DNA of 64,000 nucleotides from Halovulum dunhuangense (GTDB lineage Bacteria; Pseudomonadota; Alphaproteobacteria; Rhodobacterales; Rhodobacteraceae), in NCBI RefSeq assembly GCF_013093415.1, contig NZ_JABFBC010000001.1, positions 620,001-684,000 of the forward strand, read 5' to 3'. The notes under the pieces are model-generated. The model was given only the letters and a program-made list of their open reading frames with translations. It was not told the origin of the DNA and searched no databases. The translations under genes and the position numbers were made by a program. This document shows positions 15,698 to 26,509 of the stretch, piece by piece; position 1 is the stretch's first letter; each line of letters opens with the position of its first letter.

Positions 15698-16444
15698 ATG
15701 AGCACCAGCGACGATCAGACCGGACCGGATGTCCCCCAGCGCGAGGATGGCGCGCCCTGGCGCAACTTCTACGGCCGCCGCCGTGGCAAGCCGTTGCGCA
15801 AGGGGCAGGTGGAACACCTGGAACATACGCTGCCGCGCCTGGCCGTGCCGAATGTCGGCTGGGACGAGAACCCCGCGCGTGCGCCGCTCGATCTGCCCGC
15901 GCTGTTCGGACGCCGCGCGCCGCTGGTGCTGGAAATCGGCTTCGGCGGCGGCGAGCATCTGCTGGCGCTGGCCGCCCGCCACCCGGAGACGGATTTCATC
16001 GGCTGCGAGCCCTTCGTGAACGGCGTCGCGATGCTGGTGCCCCGCATCGACGAGGCCGGGCTCACCAATGTCCGCCTGCATGCCGGCGATGCGCGCGACA
16101 TGCTCGACGTGCTGCCCGCGGGCTGTCTTGCCGGGTGCTACCTGCTCTATCCCGATCCCTGGCCCAAGAAGCGGCATCATCGCCGCCGCTTCGTCCAGCC
16201 CGAAACGCTGGGTCCGCTTTCGCGCGCGCTGGCGCCGGGGGCCGAGTTCCGGGTCGCGACCGACATTCCCGACTATGTCCGCCACACGCTCGAACAGGTG
16301 CAGGCAGCCCCCGAATTCGAATGGCTGGCCGAGGGGCCGCAGGACTGGCGCGCGCCATGGGACGGCTGGCACCGCACCCGCTACGAGACCAAGGCCCTGC
16401 GCGAGGGCCGCGTGCCCCACTACCTGCGCTTTCGCCGCCGCTGA
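15698..16444 (+). CDS. trmB: tRNA (guanine-N7-)-methyltransferase TrmB
   Basis: 248 residues from ATG 15698. Rossmann-type methyltransferase with motif I LEIGFGGGEHLLALA, FIGCEPFVNGVA, and the TrmB signature YLLYPDPWPKKRHHRRRF. It makes m7G46 in tRNA. N-terminal RNFYGRRRGKPLRKGQ is typical of alphaproteobacterial forms. The frame is open far upstream (to 15011), but that part is Arg/Pro-rich and not family-like, and it spans the inverted repeat. It converges with the chemoreceptor gene, with 12 bases between stops. Confidence 0.95.
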   Translation: MSTSDDQTGPDVPQREDGAPWRNFYGRRRGKPLRKGQVEHLEHTLPRLAVPNVGWDENPARAPLDLPALFGRRAPLVLEIGFGGGEHLLALAARHPETDFIGCEPFVNGVAMLVPRIDEAGLTNVRLHAGDARDMLDVLPAGCLAGCYLLYPDPWPKKRHHRRRFVQPETLGPLSRALAPGAEFRVATDIPDYVRHTLEQVQAAPEFEWLAEGPQDWRAPWDGWHRTRYETKALREGRVPHYLRFRRR

Positions 16445-16456
16445 GGGCGCGCCCGC

Positions 16457-19015
16457 TCAGAAGCTGGACCAATCCTCGCTGTCCGCGACAGAAAAGGTGC
16501 CCCCCTCGCGGCCCGAGGCCGCCGCCTTGCGCGGTGCGCGCGCCGGGCTGCGCGGTGCGTCGGCCCCCGCCACGCGGGCGGGGATCGCCGCGGGCGGGGG
16601 GGAAGGCGGCTCGTCCGCGTGTTCGAAATAGTCCCGGACCGCGGTATCCTTCCCGACCGGCGCCAGGCCCAGCCCGTCCAGCCGGAACCGACCCACCACG
16701 TTGGCAAGCAGCCCCGCCTGTTCGTTCAGCGCGGCGGAACTCGCCCGGCTGCGGTCGGCCAGTTGCACGTTCTCCTGCGTGCCGGTGTCCATCTGCGCCA
16801 CCGCGGCCGAGATCTCGGCGATCCCGGTCGCCTGTTCGCGGGTCGCGCGCGTGATCTCGCCCACGCTTTCCGAGGCGGCGGCGATGGCCTGGGTGATTTC
16901 GTCAAGGACGCCGCCGGCGCGGTTCACCCCGGCCACCCCTTCCCGCACCTGGCCCGCGCTCAGCGCGACGATGGCCGAGATGTCCTTGGCCGCCTCGGAC
17001 GTCCTGCGCGCCAGTTCGCGCACCTCCTCGGCCACCACCGAAAAGCCGCGCCCCGCCTCGCCCGCGCGGGCGGCCTCGACCGCGGCGTTCAGCGCCAGCA
17101 GGTTGGTCTGCGACGCGATGGTGCCGATCACGGCGATGGTTTCGGCGATGCGGCGCGAGCCATCCTCGATCGCGTCCATCGATGCGACGGCCGCGGTCAC
17201 CACCTCCTGCCCGCCCTGCGCCCGCGCCCGCGCCTGTTCGGCCAGTTCGGCGGCGCGCGCGGCGTTGGCGGCGTTCGCCTTCACGTTGGCCGACATCTCT
17301 TCCATCGTGGCCGAGGTCTGCTCCAGCGAGGCGGCCTGCGATTCGGTTCGTTCCGCCAGCGAACTCGCGCCGTCCGACACCGCCTCGGCGGCGCCGCCCA
17401 GCTGGTCCACCGCGCCGCGCAGCTGGAGGATCACTTCGCGCAGCGTGGTTACGGTCGCGTTCACGTCGCCCTGCAATTCCGCGATGACGCCCGAACGGGT
17501 GCCGGTCATCGTCCGCGTCAGATCCCCGTCCGACAGCGCGCGCAGCACGGTCTGCAGGTCCGCGATGGCGCTGCCGACCGATTCCATCAGCCGGTTCACG
17601 TCGCCGGCCAGGTCCGCCAGCACCGGATCGTCGAATCGCCGTTCGACCCGGCCCGCGAAATCGCCCGCCACCGCGCCGCGCACAACCTCGCCCAGGCCGG
17701 CGCGCAACTCCTCCATCATCGCGCGGCGCGCGGCTTCCTGCGCCGCGCGGTCGCGGGCGGCCTGCCCTTCGGCGGCGCGCGCGGCAAGTCCCGTCCTGCG
17801 GAACGCCTCCACGCTGCCGGCCATGGAGCCCAGCTCGTCGTGCCGTTCGGCGCCCGGGATCGGTGCGTCGTAATCCCCCGCCGCCATCGTCGTCATCCGC
17901 GCCTGCAAGGCCGTCACCGGCCGGCTGAGCGAACGGCCCAGCAGCAGGCTTGCCAGCACCGCGAGCGCCAGAACCGCCAGGCTCGAGCCCAGCATCAGGT
18001 CGCGCATCCGCCCGATCGGGGCCAGGATCGCGGCCAGGTCCGCCTCGGCGACCGTCACCCATTCGAGGCCGAAGAAGGGCACCGCCGCGGCCCCCACCAG
18101 CGCCGGCGTGCCCGCCAGGCCCGGCCGCTCGGTCACGACCGGACCCTCGACGGTGCCGATCTCGGTTGCCGACAGATCCAGCGCGGGCGACAGCAGATCC
18201 CCGGCGCCGGCATGGCCGCCGCCCGTCCGCAGAAGCCCGTCGCGCCCCATGACATAGGCAAGCCCCGCGGTGCTGAGCGCCAGGTGCGGGATCTCGAATT
18301 CCAGCACCATCACCCCCGAGGGGCGCAACTCGCCGCTCAGGGGATCGACGCTGTCCACGCGCATCGCGGCGAATGCCTCCGGCGTGCCGCCATTGGCCGC
18401 GTAGGGGGTGAAATCCACCGCCACCGCCGTGCCGGGGCCGGCCGCCATGGCCGCGTGATACACCTGCGCAAGCGGGTCGGGAGTGCCCGGCGGCGGCAGG
18501 CTCACCGCGAAATCGTCGGCCTTTGCCACGGTATATACCACCCGTCCGGTGGCATCGATCATCAGCACGTCGGCATAGCCGCCCTTTTCGCGAAAGCGCT
18601 GGAGGATGGGGTGATCGGCGGCGTGCCGGCGCCCGTAATCGCCCGACTCCCTTGGCGAGAGCAGCGCGGTGCGCCCCTCCCGCGGGACCGACAGAAAGGC
18701 CTCGCGCAGCGTGGCCACGTCCTGCTGGCTCATGGCGTAGGAAAACCCGTCGATCATCCGCGTCCGCCCGGCCTGGAGCGCAAGGTAATCCAGGTCCGCG
18801 GCCACCCCCTTCTCGAAGGCGCGGATCCGTTCGCCGGCGACCCGCGTCTCCACCTCGATCAGGCGGACGACCTGCCCCCGCAGCGCGTCGCCCGCGTTCA
18901 CCAGCCCCAGCACGGTGACCGCGGCCGAGGCCAGCGCCACCAGCGCCATGACGGTCAGGCCGATGCGCAGCTTCATGGATCTGAGGGCAGGCAGGCGAAG
19001 CGATCGGGTCATCAT
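16457..19015 (-). CDS. Methyl-accepting chemotaxis protein with CheR-tether tail
   Basis: 852 residues. Membrane helix ~17-40, a periplasmic sensor (~41-335, Cache-like: [26 protein letters not shown]), second helix ~340-360, HAMP (~361-410), a second HAMP-like unit (~450-525), then the signalling domain with the conserved tip around 631-670 ([33 protein letters not shown]). The C-terminus ends DWSSF, a W-x-x-F pentapeptide of the type that tethers CheR/CheB. Tandem ATGs at 19015 and 19012; GAGG fits the second. No other che genes are in the window, so it is an orphan receptor. Confidence 0.93.
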   Translation of the reverse strand: MMTRSLRLPALRSMKLRIGLTVMALVALASAAVTVLGLVNAGDALRGQVVRLIEVETRVAGERIRAFEKGVAADLDYLALQAGRTRMIDGFSYAMSQQDVATLREAFLSVPREGRTALLSPRESGDYGRRHAADHPILQRFREKGGYADVLMIDATGRVVYTVAKADDFAVSLPPPGTPDPLAQVYHAAMAAGPGTAVAVDFTPYAANGGTPEAFAAMRVDSVDPLSGELRPSGVMVLEFEIPHLALSTAGLAYVMGRDGLLRTGGGHAGAGDLLSPALDLSATEIGTVEGPVVTERPGLAGTPALVGAAAVPFFGLEWVTVAEADLAAILAPIGRMRDLMLGSSLAVLALAVLASLLLGRSLSRPVTALQARMTTMAAGDYDAPIPGAERHDELGSMAGSVEAFRRTGLAARAAEGQAARDRAAQEAARRAMMEELRAGLGEVVRGAVAGDFAGRVERRFDDPVLADLAGDVNRLMESVGSAIADLQTVLRALSDGDLTRTMTGTRSGVIAELQGDVNATVTTLREVILQLRGAVDQLGGAAEAVSDGASSLAERTESQAASLEQTSATMEEMSANVKANAANAARAAELAEQARARAQGGQEVVTAAVASMDAIEDGSRRIAETIAVIGTIASQTNLLALNAAVEAARAGEAGRGFSVVAEEVRELARRTSEAAKDISAIVALSAGQVREGVAGVNRAGGVLDEITQAIAAASESVGEITRATREQATGIAEISAAVAQMDTGTQENVQLADRSRASSAALNEQAGLLANVVGRFRLDGLGLAPVGKDTAVRDYFEHADEPPSPPPAAIPARVAGADAPRSPARAPRKAAASGREGGTFSVADSEDWSSF

Positions 19016-19144
19016 GTCCTCGGGGCTTACGGTGCGTCCCCCCCGCTCCTAGCGCCATGGTCTTAACCGGCGATTACCGGGATCGCGGCTTGCACTGGGG
19101 CCTCCATCGGGTATCAAGATCCCGGTCTGGCAGGGGAGAGGCGG

Positions 19145-19786
19145 ATGCGCTTCACGGTGGCGATCGACGGGCCCGCGGCGGCGGGCAAGGGCACCATCGG
19201 CCGCGCGGTGGCGCGGGAATACGGCTTTGCCCATCTCGACACCGGGCTTCTCTACCGCGCCGTGGGACTTGCCGCGCTCGAGGCGTCGGACGGGGTGATC
19301 GACCCGGTGCTGGCCGAGAGGATCGCGACGGAACTGACCGAGGACGACCTTGCCCGCCCCGACCTGCGCGGCTCGCGCGCCGCGCGCGCCGCCTCCAAGG
19401 TGGCGGCGCTGCCGCGGGTGCGCGCGGCGCTTCTCGATTTCCAGCGCCGCTTCGCCCGGCGCGAGGGGGGCGCGGTGCTCGACGGGCGCGACATCGGCAC
19501 GGTGATCTGCCCCGAGGCCGAGGTGAAGCTGTTCGTGACCGCCAGCGAGGAGACCCGCGCCGCGCGCCGCCATGCCGAGCTTTCGGCCGCGGACCCCGCG
19601 CTGACGGTCGGGCAGGTGCTGGCCGATCTGCGCAGCCGCGACGCCCGCGACAGCCAGCGCGCCGATGCGCCGCTCAGGCGGGCGGACGATGCGGTCTTGC
19701 TCGACACCACCGAATTGTCTATAGACGCAGCCGTCGCCGAGGCCACGGCGCTGATAAGAGCAAGAATCGAGCAGGGTCGGGACTAA
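19145..19786 (+). CDS. cmk: Cytidylate kinase
   Basis: 213 residues. P-loop GPAAAGKGT at residues 9-17, the CMP-binding region, [22 protein letters not shown] and the lid [15 protein letters not shown] are all present. It phosphorylates CMP/dCMP. The start ATG 19145 follows GGGGAGAGG. It precedes rpsA, the common order cmk-rpsA in proteobacteria; 109 bases between them include a short A+T-rich stretch that could carry an rpsA promoter. Confidence 0.96.
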   Translation: MRFTVAIDGPAAAGKGTIGRAVAREYGFAHLDTGLLYRAVGLAALEASDGVIDPVLAERIATELTEDDLARPDLRGSRAARAASKVAALPRVRAALLDFQRRFARREGGAVLDGRDIGTVICPEAEVKLFVTASEETRAARRHAELSAADPALTVGQVLADLRSRDARDSQRADAPLRRADDAVLLDTTELSIDAAVAEATALIRARIEQGRD

Positions 19787-19895
19787 GCCACCGGCCCTTT
19801 GCTTTTATGAATACCGTGGCCCCATGACCCATGGATGAAAGACCGGCGGAACCAACCGCCTGGCCAGAAAACCCCGCAAAGGAAACCAAACCTGC

Positions 19896-21584
19896 ATGTC
19901 TGCTAAAAACTCGCTTGATGAATTCGAAGCCCTCCTGAACGAGACCTTCGAACTCAAGACCCCCGACGAGGGTTCCGTCGTCAAGGGCACTGTCCTCGCC
20001 ATCGAGGCCGGGCAGGCCATCATCGACATCGGCTACAAGATGGAAGGCCGGGTCGACCTCAAGGAATTCGCCAAGCCCGGCCAGGACCCCGAGATCACCG
20101 TCGGTGATGTCGTCGAGGTGTATCTGGAGCGCGTCGAGAACGCCGCCGGCGAAGCCGTCATCAGCCGCGAGAAGGCCCGCCGCGAAGAGGCGTGGGACCG
20201 CCTCGAAAAGGCCGCCGAGAACGAAGAGCGCGTCAAGGGCGCCATCTTCGGCCGCGTCAAGGGTGGCTTCACCGTGGATCTGGGCGGCGCCGTGGCGTTC
20301 CTGCCCGGCTCCCAGGTCGATGTGCGCCCGGTGCGTGACGCCTCGGCGCTGATGCATGTCGAGCAGCCCTTCCAGATCCTCAAGATGGATCGCCGCCGCG
20401 GCAACATCGTCGTGTCGCGCCGCGCGATCCTGGAAGAAAGCCGCGCCGAGCAGCGCGCCGAGATCGTGGCCAAGCTTCAGGAAGGCGACGTCGTCGACGG
20501 CGTGGTGAAGAACATCACCGAATACGGCGCCTTCGTGGACCTGGGCGGCGTCGATGGCCTGCTGCACGTCACCGACATGGCGTGGCGCCGGGTCAACCAC
20601 CCCTCCGAGATCCTGTCGATCGGCGAGACCGTGAAGGTCCAGGTCGTCAAGATCAACAAGGACACCCAGCGCATCAGCCTCGGCATGAAGCAGCTGCAAT
20701 CCGACCCCTGGGACAACGTCGAGGGCCGCTACCCGCTGAACAGCGTGCACACCGGCCGCGTCACCAACATCACCGACTACGGCGCGTTCGTCGAGCTGGA
20801 GCCGGGTGTCGAGGGGCTGGTGCACGTCTCCGAGATGAGCTGGACCAAGAAGAACGTCCATCCGGGCAAGATCGTCTCCACCTCGCAGGAAGTGGAAGTG
20901 ATGGTGCTCGAGATCGACACCGCCAAGCGCCGCGTGAGCCTCGGCCTGAAGCAGACCCAGGGCAACCCGTGGGAAAACTTCGCCCGGACCCATCCGAACG
21001 GCACCCAGGTCGAGGGCGAGATCAAGAACATCACCGAATTCGGTCTGTTCGTCGGTCTCGAGGGCGACATCGACGGCATGGTTCACCTGTCCGACCTGGA
21101 CTGGAGCCGTTCCGGCGAGGAAGCGATCCAGGACTACCACAAGGGCGACGTCGTCAAGGCCGTCGTCACCGAGGTGGACGTGGAGCGCGAGCGCATCTCC
21201 CTGTCGATCAAGGCGGTCGAGGGCGACCCCTTCGCCGATGCCGTCGCCGGCGTGAAGCGGGGCCAGGTCGTCACCGTGACCGTCACCAAGATCGAGGATG
21301 GCGGGATCGAGGTCGAGTACGACGGCATGAAGTCCTTCATCCGCCGCTCGGATCTCAGCCGCGACCGCGCCGAACAGCGCCCCGAGCGTTTCTCGGTCGG
21401 TGACAAGGTGGATGCCCGCGTGACCAACATCGACGCCAAGACCCGCCGTCTGGGCCTGTCGATCAAGGCGCGCGAGATCGCCGAAGAGAAGGAAGCCGTG
21501 GAACAGTACGGCTCGTCCGACTCGGGCGCCTCGCTGGGCGACATCCTTGGCGCCGCCCTGAAGAACCAGGGCGAAGACAAGTAA
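19896..21584 (+). CDS. rpsA: 30S ribosomal protein S1
   Basis: 562 residues with six successive S1/OB repeats; repeats 3-6 show the typical G..V.G.V.NITEYGAFVDLG...GL.HV.DMAW pattern. It binds mRNA leaders and brings them to the 30S subunit. The start MSAKNSLDEFEALLNE follows AAAGGAAA. The stop is four bases before the GTG of sppA. Codon use is strongly biased to C-ending codons, as expected for a highly expressed gene. Confidence 0.97.
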   Translation: MSAKNSLDEFEALLNETFELKTPDEGSVVKGTVLAIEAGQAIIDIGYKMEGRVDLKEFAKPGQDPEITVGDVVEVYLERVENAAGEAVISREKARREEAWDRLEKAAENEERVKGAIFGRVKGGFTVDLGGAVAFLPGSQVDVRPVRDASALMHVEQPFQILKMDRRRGNIVVSRRAILEESRAEQRAEIVAKLQEGDVVDGVVKNITEYGAFVDLGGVDGLLHVTDMAWRRVNHPSEILSIGETVKVQVVKINKDTQRISLGMKQLQSDPWDNVEGRYPLNSVHTGRVTNITDYGAFVELEPGVEGLVHVSEMSWTKKNVHPGKIVSTSQEVEVMVLEIDTAKRRVSLGLKQTQGNPWENFARTHPNGTQVEGEIKNITEFGLFVGLEGDIDGMVHLSDLDWSRSGEEAIQDYHKGDVVKAVVTEVDVERERISLSIKAVEGDPFADAVAGVKRGQVVTVTVTKIEDGGIEVEYDGMKSFIRRSDLSRDRAEQRPERFSVGDKVDARVTNIDAKTRRLGLSIKAREIAEEKEAVEQYGSSDSGASLGDILGAALKNQGEDK

Positions 21585-21588
21585 GAAC

Positions 21589-22512
21589 GTGGACGCGATC
21601 ACACGCGACTTCTACGAGGAGCGGCGCCGCAAGTGGCGCCGCTCCGCCTTCTGGCGGGGGGTGCTGGCCACCGTCCTGCTGATCGCGGGCAGCCTTGCCC
21701 TTGCGGGCTGGTTCCTGCGCGACGCCCATCCGGTCGGGCCGCACATCGCCCGGGTGGAAATCTGGGACGTCATCTATTCCGACCCCTGGCGCGACGAGAT
21801 GCTGGTCGAGATCGCCGAGGATGACGACGCCCGCGCCCTGATCCTGAACATCGACAGCCCCGGCGGCACCGTCGTCGGCTCCGAGGCGCTGTACCTTGCC
21901 ATCCGCCAGGTGGCCGAGGCCAAGCCGGTCGTCGTCACGATGGACGGGGCCGCCGCCTCCGGCGCCTACATGGCGGCCATCGCGGGGGACCACCTGATCG
22001 CGCGCGGCAACACCATCACCGGCTCGATCGGGGTCATCTTCGAATACGTCAACTTCGCCGAACTCATGGACCGCGTCGGCGTCGGGGTAGAGACGATCCG
22101 CTCTTCCGACCTCAAGGCCGACGCCTCGCCCCTGCGCGAACTCAGCCCCGAGGGCCGCGCCGCCGAACAGGCGCTGGTGGACGAGACGCAGGCGTGGTTC
22201 CGCGGCCTTGTCGCCGAGGCGCGCGGCCTCGAGGGCGCGGCGCTGGACGCGGTGACCGACGGCCGCACCTTCACCGGCCGCATGGCGGTCGAGAACGGCC
22301 TGATCGACGCCATCGGCGGCGAGGCCGAGGCGCTCGACTGGCTCGAATCGGTCGAGGAGGGCCTCTCCGAGCTGCCGGTAGAGACCTGGGCCCTGCCGGA
22401 AGAAGAGGAAACCCTGCTGCCGCGCTTCCTCGGCGCGGTGCTGGGCCTCGACACCCGCCTTCCCGACCTGTCCATGCCGAACGGGCCGCGGCTTATGGCG
22501 ATCCTCAAATAA
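21589..22512 (+). CDS. sppA: Signal peptide peptidase SppA (S49)
   Basis: 307 residues from GTG 21589. One N-terminal membrane helix (~22-43), then an S49 domain with nucleophile S124 (AAASGAYMAA) and general-base K176 (SSDLKAD), plus NIDSPGGTVVGSEALY and GSIGVIF. This is the short (single-domain) SppA type that degrades signal peptides in the membrane. It is tightly linked to rpsA and followed by ihfB, as in other Rhodobacterales. Confidence 0.93.
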   Translation: MDAITRDFYEERRRKWRRSAFWRGVLATVLLIAGSLALAGWFLRDAHPVGPHIARVEIWDVIYSDPWRDEMLVEIAEDDDARALILNIDSPGGTVVGSEALYLAIRQVAEAKPVVVTMDGAAASGAYMAAIAGDHLIARGNTITGSIGVIFEYVNFAELMDRVGVGVETIRSSDLKADASPLRELSPEGRAAEQALVDETQAWFRGLVAEARGLEGAALDAVTDGRTFTGRMAVENGLIDAIGGEAEALDWLESVEEGLSELPVETWALPEEEETLLPRFLGAVLGLDTRLPDLSMPNGPRLMAILK

Positions 22513-22597
22513 GGACTGCATTTTTCCCGGCCATGCGTTAAATCTGGGGCAGGAACGGGCTGGCCCCCGCCGGAGGGCCTGAAAGGAAACGGGATCC

Positions 22598-22882
22598 ATG
22601 ATCAAATCCGAACTGATCCAGAAGATCGCCGAGGAAAACCCCCATCTCTATCACCGCGATGTCGAACGCATCGTCGGCACGATCTTCGACCGCATCATCG
22701 AGGCCATGGCCGACGGCAACCGGGTCGAGCTGCGCGGCTTCGGCGCCTTCTCGGTCAAGAAGCGCGACGCCCGCATCGGCCGCAACCCGCGCACCGGCGA
22801 GTCCGTCCCGGTCGAAGAGAAATACGTCCCCTTCTTCAAGACCGGAAAGCTCTTGCGCGACCGGCTGAACGGCCAGGACTGA
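22598..22882 (+). CDS. ihfB: Integration host factor subunit beta
   Basis: 94 residues, full length. [26 protein letters not shown] at the start and [23 protein letters not shown], containing the DNA-intercalating proline loop (RNPRTGE), identify the HU/IHF family; the position after rpsA-sppA supports IhfB. It bends DNA together with IhfA. RBS GAAAGGAAA lies upstream of ATG 22598. The 85-bp gap before it is mildly A+T-rich and may hold a promoter. Confidence 0.96.
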   Translation: MIKSELIQKIAEENPHLYHRDVERIVGTIFDRIIEAMADGNRVELRGFGAFSVKKRDARIGRNPRTGESVPVEEKYVPFFKTGKLLRDRLNGQD

Positions 22883-22908
22883 CCCCGACAGAAGAAAGGG
22901 ACGCACCC

Positions 22909-23265
22909 GTGCTGCGCACGATCAAACTCGTCTTTCTCGCCATTCTCATGCTTGCCATCGTCACGCTGGCGCTTGCCAATCGCGGGCCGGTGACGCTGAA
23001 CCTGCTGCCCGAGGGCGTGGGCGCGATCCTGCCGCTCTCGATCGAGCTGCCGATGTTTCTCGTGATCCTCGCCTCGATCCTGACCGGGCTTCTGATCGGC
23101 TACATCCTCGAATGGCTGCGCGAGCACAAGCACCGCCGCCTTGCCGCCGAAAAGCAGCGCGAGGCGCAGCGCCTCTCGCGCGAGGTCGAGACGCTCAAGA
23201 AAAAGCACCTCTCGCCTGAAGACGAGGTGCTGGCGATCCTGGACAAGTCCACCCGCAATGCCTGA
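22909..23265 (+). CDS. LapA-domain (DUF1049) inner-membrane protein
   Basis: 118 residues from GTG 22909 (AAGAAAGGG upstream). Two hydrophobic helices ([20 protein letters not shown] and [21 protein letters not shown]) are followed by a charged coiled-coil tail ([29 protein letters not shown]). This matches LapA/YciS proteins, which in E. coli work with LapB in regulating LPS synthesis. No LapB partner is visible. The stop overlaps trpF by eight bases. Confidence 0.88.
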   Translation: MLRTIKLVFLAILMLAIVTLALANRGPVTLNLLPEGVGAILPLSIELPMFLVILASILTGLLIGYILEWLREHKHRRLAAEKQREAQRLSREVETLKKKHLSPEDEVLAILDKSTRNA

Positions 23266-23932
23266 CGGTCCGGGCCCGGTCCGGGTCAAGATCTGCGGAC
23301 TGACGCGGGCCGGGGACCTGGCCGCAGCGGCGCGGCTGGGCGCGGCCTATGCCGGGTTCGTCTTCTTCCCGCCCTCGCCCCGCAACCTGTCGATGGACGC
23401 GGCGGCCGCCCTTGCAGCCGGCGCCCCCCCGGGCATCGCCAAGGTGGGGCTCGTGGTCGATCCCGACGACGCGCTGATCGACGCGCTGGCGGACCGGGTC
23501 GCGCTCGACATGCTGCAACTCCACGGCCACGAGACGCCCGAACGGGTCGCCGCCATCCGCGCCCGCAGCGGCCTGCCGGTGATGAAGGCGATCGGCGTGG
23601 CCGACGCGGCCGACCTGAAGGCCATCGACCTCTATTCCCGCGTCGCCGACCAGCTTCTGATCGACGCGAAACCGCCAAGGGACGCGGCCCTTCCCGGCGG
23701 CAACGCCCTGTCCTTCGACTGGCGCCTGATCCAGAACCGCCGCTGGTCCCTCCCGTGGATGCTCGCGGGCGGCCTGACCCCCGACAACGTGGCAGACGCC
23801 ATCCGCCTGACCGGCGCCCGCCAGGTCGACGTCTCCTCCGGCGTGGAACGCGCCCGCGGGGTGAAGGACGAGTCCCTGATCGCAAGCTTCATCGCCGCAG
23901 CAACGGGGACCGCGGCGCCTGTTTTCAGGTGA
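23258..23932 (+). CDS. trpF: Phosphoribosylanthranilate isomerase
   Basis: 224 residues, a TIM barrel starting [11 protein letters not shown] (catalytic Cys in KICG) and containing [15 protein letters not shown] and [11 protein letters not shown]...VDVSSGVE. It performs the third step of tryptophan synthesis after anthranilate. ATG 23258 overlaps the end of lapA by eight bases. trpB follows 173 bases later; trpA lies about 6 kb away on the other strand, so the trp genes here are split. Confidence 0.96.
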   Translation: MPDGPGPVRVKICGLTRAGDLAAAARLGAAYAGFVFFPPSPRNLSMDAAAALAAGAPPGIAKVGLVVDPDDALIDALADRVALDMLQLHGHETPERVAAIRARSGLPVMKAIGVADAADLKAIDLYSRVADQLLIDAKPPRDAALPGGNALSFDWRLIQNRRWSLPWMLAGGLTPDNVADAIRLTGARQVDVSSGVERARGVKDESLIASFIAAATGTAAPVFR

Positions 23933-23993
23933 GGGGGGGGCATTTGCGGGCGCGCCTGACTTGACGTTCTGCGCCTGATCGTCGGGCAAGGTG

Positions 23994-24037
23994 CCATACA
24001 CTCTCCATACACCTGCCATACGCTTTCCAGACGCGGC
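23994..24037 (+). repeat. Four phased 11-bp repeats (CCATAC) before trpB
   Basis: CCATACACTCT (23994), CCATACACCTG (24005), CCATACGCTTT (24016) and a weaker CCAGACGCGGC (24027) follow each other with exact 11-base spacing, about one helical turn. They sit 70-110 bases upstream of the trpB start in the trpF-trpB gap. Possible regulatory protein binding array or leader RNA element; function unknown. Confidence 0.7.
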
Positions 24038-24105
24038 TTTTTCCCGTCTCGACCCGGGCCCCCATCCCCGCTATGTGTTTCTCCGAATTCCGACAGGAGG
24101 GTCCG

Positions 24106-25326
<1,221 letters not shown>

Positions 25327-25430
25327 GGCTGGCCTTACGATTCCTCTGGACGCGGGGCCCCGAAAGGCGCATGAGGCGCGCTTGAACGGCCGGTGCGGCT
25401 ATGCCCCGGCCCGAAACGAGGGATAGAAGA

Positions 25431-25772
25431 ATGTCTGACTTCCAGATCGGCGATATCGTCGTTCTCGCCGCTGGCTCCATGCGTATGGCCGTCGAGGGTG
25501 TGGATGACGAGGTGGTGCACACCGTCTGGTGCCACGAGGGCACCATCGGGCGCGACAGCTTTCCGGCCGCGCTGCTGCGCAAGTGGGAAGTGCGCGAGGA
25601 AAGCTCCCATGGCGACCGCGGCGGCGACCGGCCCCGCAAGCCCTATGGCGGGGATCGCGGCGGCGACCACCGCGGCGGCGACCGGGGGGGCGATCGCGGT
25701 GGCGACAAGCCCCGCGGCAAGCCCGGCTGGGACGGCAAGCCGCGCGAGAAGAAGTTCTTCCGCAAGGATTGA
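25431..25772 (+). CDS. YodC-like (DUF2158) protein with RGGD repeat tail
   Basis: 113 residues from ATG 25431. The first ~55 residues (FQIGDIVVLAAGSMRMAVEG..VVHTVWC..G.I.RDSFPAALLRKWE) resemble the YodC/DUF2158 family, a small SH3-like fold often with a conserved Trp-Cys. The rest is a low-complexity, highly charged tail of GDRGGD/DRGGDHRGGD units ending KPREKKFFRKD. Arg-Gly-Gly rich tails are common in RNA-binding or condensate-forming proteins, so an RNA-related role is possible but unproven. An intrinsic terminator follows at once. Confidence 0.8.
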   Translation: MSDFQIGDIVVLAAGSMRMAVEGVDDEVVHTVWCHEGTIGRDSFPAALLRKWEVREESSHGDRGGDRPRKPYGGDRGGDHRGGDRGGDRGGDKPRGKPGWDGKPREKKFFRKD

Positions 25773-25780
25773 ACCCGAAC

Positions 25781-25804
25781 AAAGGCGCCCCCGGGCGCCT
25801 TTTT
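25781..25804 (+). terminator. Rho-independent terminator
   Basis: AGGCGCC (25783-25789) pairs with GGCGCCT (25794-25800), flanked by AAA upstream and TTTTT at 25800-25804. It lies eight bases after the stop of the RGGD-repeat protein gene. Confidence 0.9.
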
Positions 25805-26040
25805 CATGCCTGCCCGCGCAGGCCCGCGCGCCTGCGCCCATGGCGATCCGGACCCCCAAATTTCGCGTCTGCCCGCCATAAACCCCGGTTTATGCGCACT
25901 GGCCTAATGTTGGATTGCCCCGGATTAAACCTGAGGTGACTGGCCGGGCGGTGAATTCCGGCTTTCTCTGGAACCAGTCGGACAGGATCCGGCTTGCATT
26001 GAACCCGGGCCAGTCCGGAAAACGCAGAAAGGCAACAGCC
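25805..26040 (+). promoter_or_regulatory. Leader of the poly-Asp gene pair, with 18-bp palindrome
   Basis: 236 gene-free bases. The most striking element is CATAAACC-CC-GGTTTATG at 25877-25894, a perfect 8-bp dyad with a 2-base centre, A+T-rich against a GC-rich background. It lies 147 bases before the first poly-Asp gene. A regulator operator is a reasonable guess; the membrane-bound LuxR-type protein encoded downstream is one candidate. Confidence 0.5.
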
Positions 26041-26481
26041 ATGAAGAACATCGCCAAGATCGGAACATTTGCATTCCTTATGGGCGCCACGTCGCTGAGC
26101 GCGCAGACCGTGTCGCTGGAAAGCGTCATCGGCATCCTGAACGACCAGGGCTTCACCAGCGTCGAGATCGACCGCGTCAATGGCGAGGTGCGGATCGAGG
26201 CCAAGGGCGCCGGGCTCGAGCGCAAGATCGTCTACGGCGCCGACGGCACGATCCTGTCCGACGTCACCGAGAACGACGATGACGATGATGACGATGACGA
26301 CGATCTGGACGATGACGGTCTGGATGACGACGACGATGATGATGACGATGATGATGACGACGATCGCGACGACGACGACGATGATGATGACCGCGACGAT
26401 GACGATGATCGCGACGACGACGATGACGACAGCGACGACGACGACGACGACGACGATGATGATGATGGGGATGACGACTGA
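26041..26481 (+). CDS. Secreted PepSY-like protein with poly-aspartate tail (copy 1)
   Basis: 146 residues. Signal peptide MKNIAKIGTFAFLMGATSLSA; then a ~55-residue compact part (LESVIGILNDQGFTSVEIDRV.GEVRIEAKGAGLERKIVYGADGTIL) with the look of a PepSY-type fold. From residue 79 to the end nearly every residue is Asp, with a few Arg, Leu, Gly and Ser. The tail gives a very large negative charge and could bind Ca2+ or other cations in the periplasm; this is inference. ATG 26041 follows GAAAGG. The next gene encodes a paralogue. The repeat-rich GAT/GAC DNA is prone to length change. Confidence 0.85.
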   Translation: MKNIAKIGTFAFLMGATSLSAQTVSLESVIGILNDQGFTSVEIDRVNGEVRIEAKGAGLERKIVYGADGTILSDVTENDDDDDDDDDDLDDDGLDDDDDDDDDDDDDDRDDDDDDDDRDDDDDRDDDDDDSDDDDDDDDDDDGDDD

Positions 26482-26509
26482 TCCGACCCACATTAAGGTC
26501 TGAGCCGCG

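Noticed and set aside
26272-26481. Poly-Asp tract as a microsatellite or assembly artefact
   Set aside because: The codons alternate GAT/GAC irregularly with interspersed Arg, Ser and Gly, and a second paralogue has the same design, so a real coding tail is more likely.
25804-26493. Minus-strand frame with long Val/Ile runs
   Set aside because: It is the reverse complement of the poly-Asp GAT/GAC tract. The plus-strand protein has a signal peptide and RBS.
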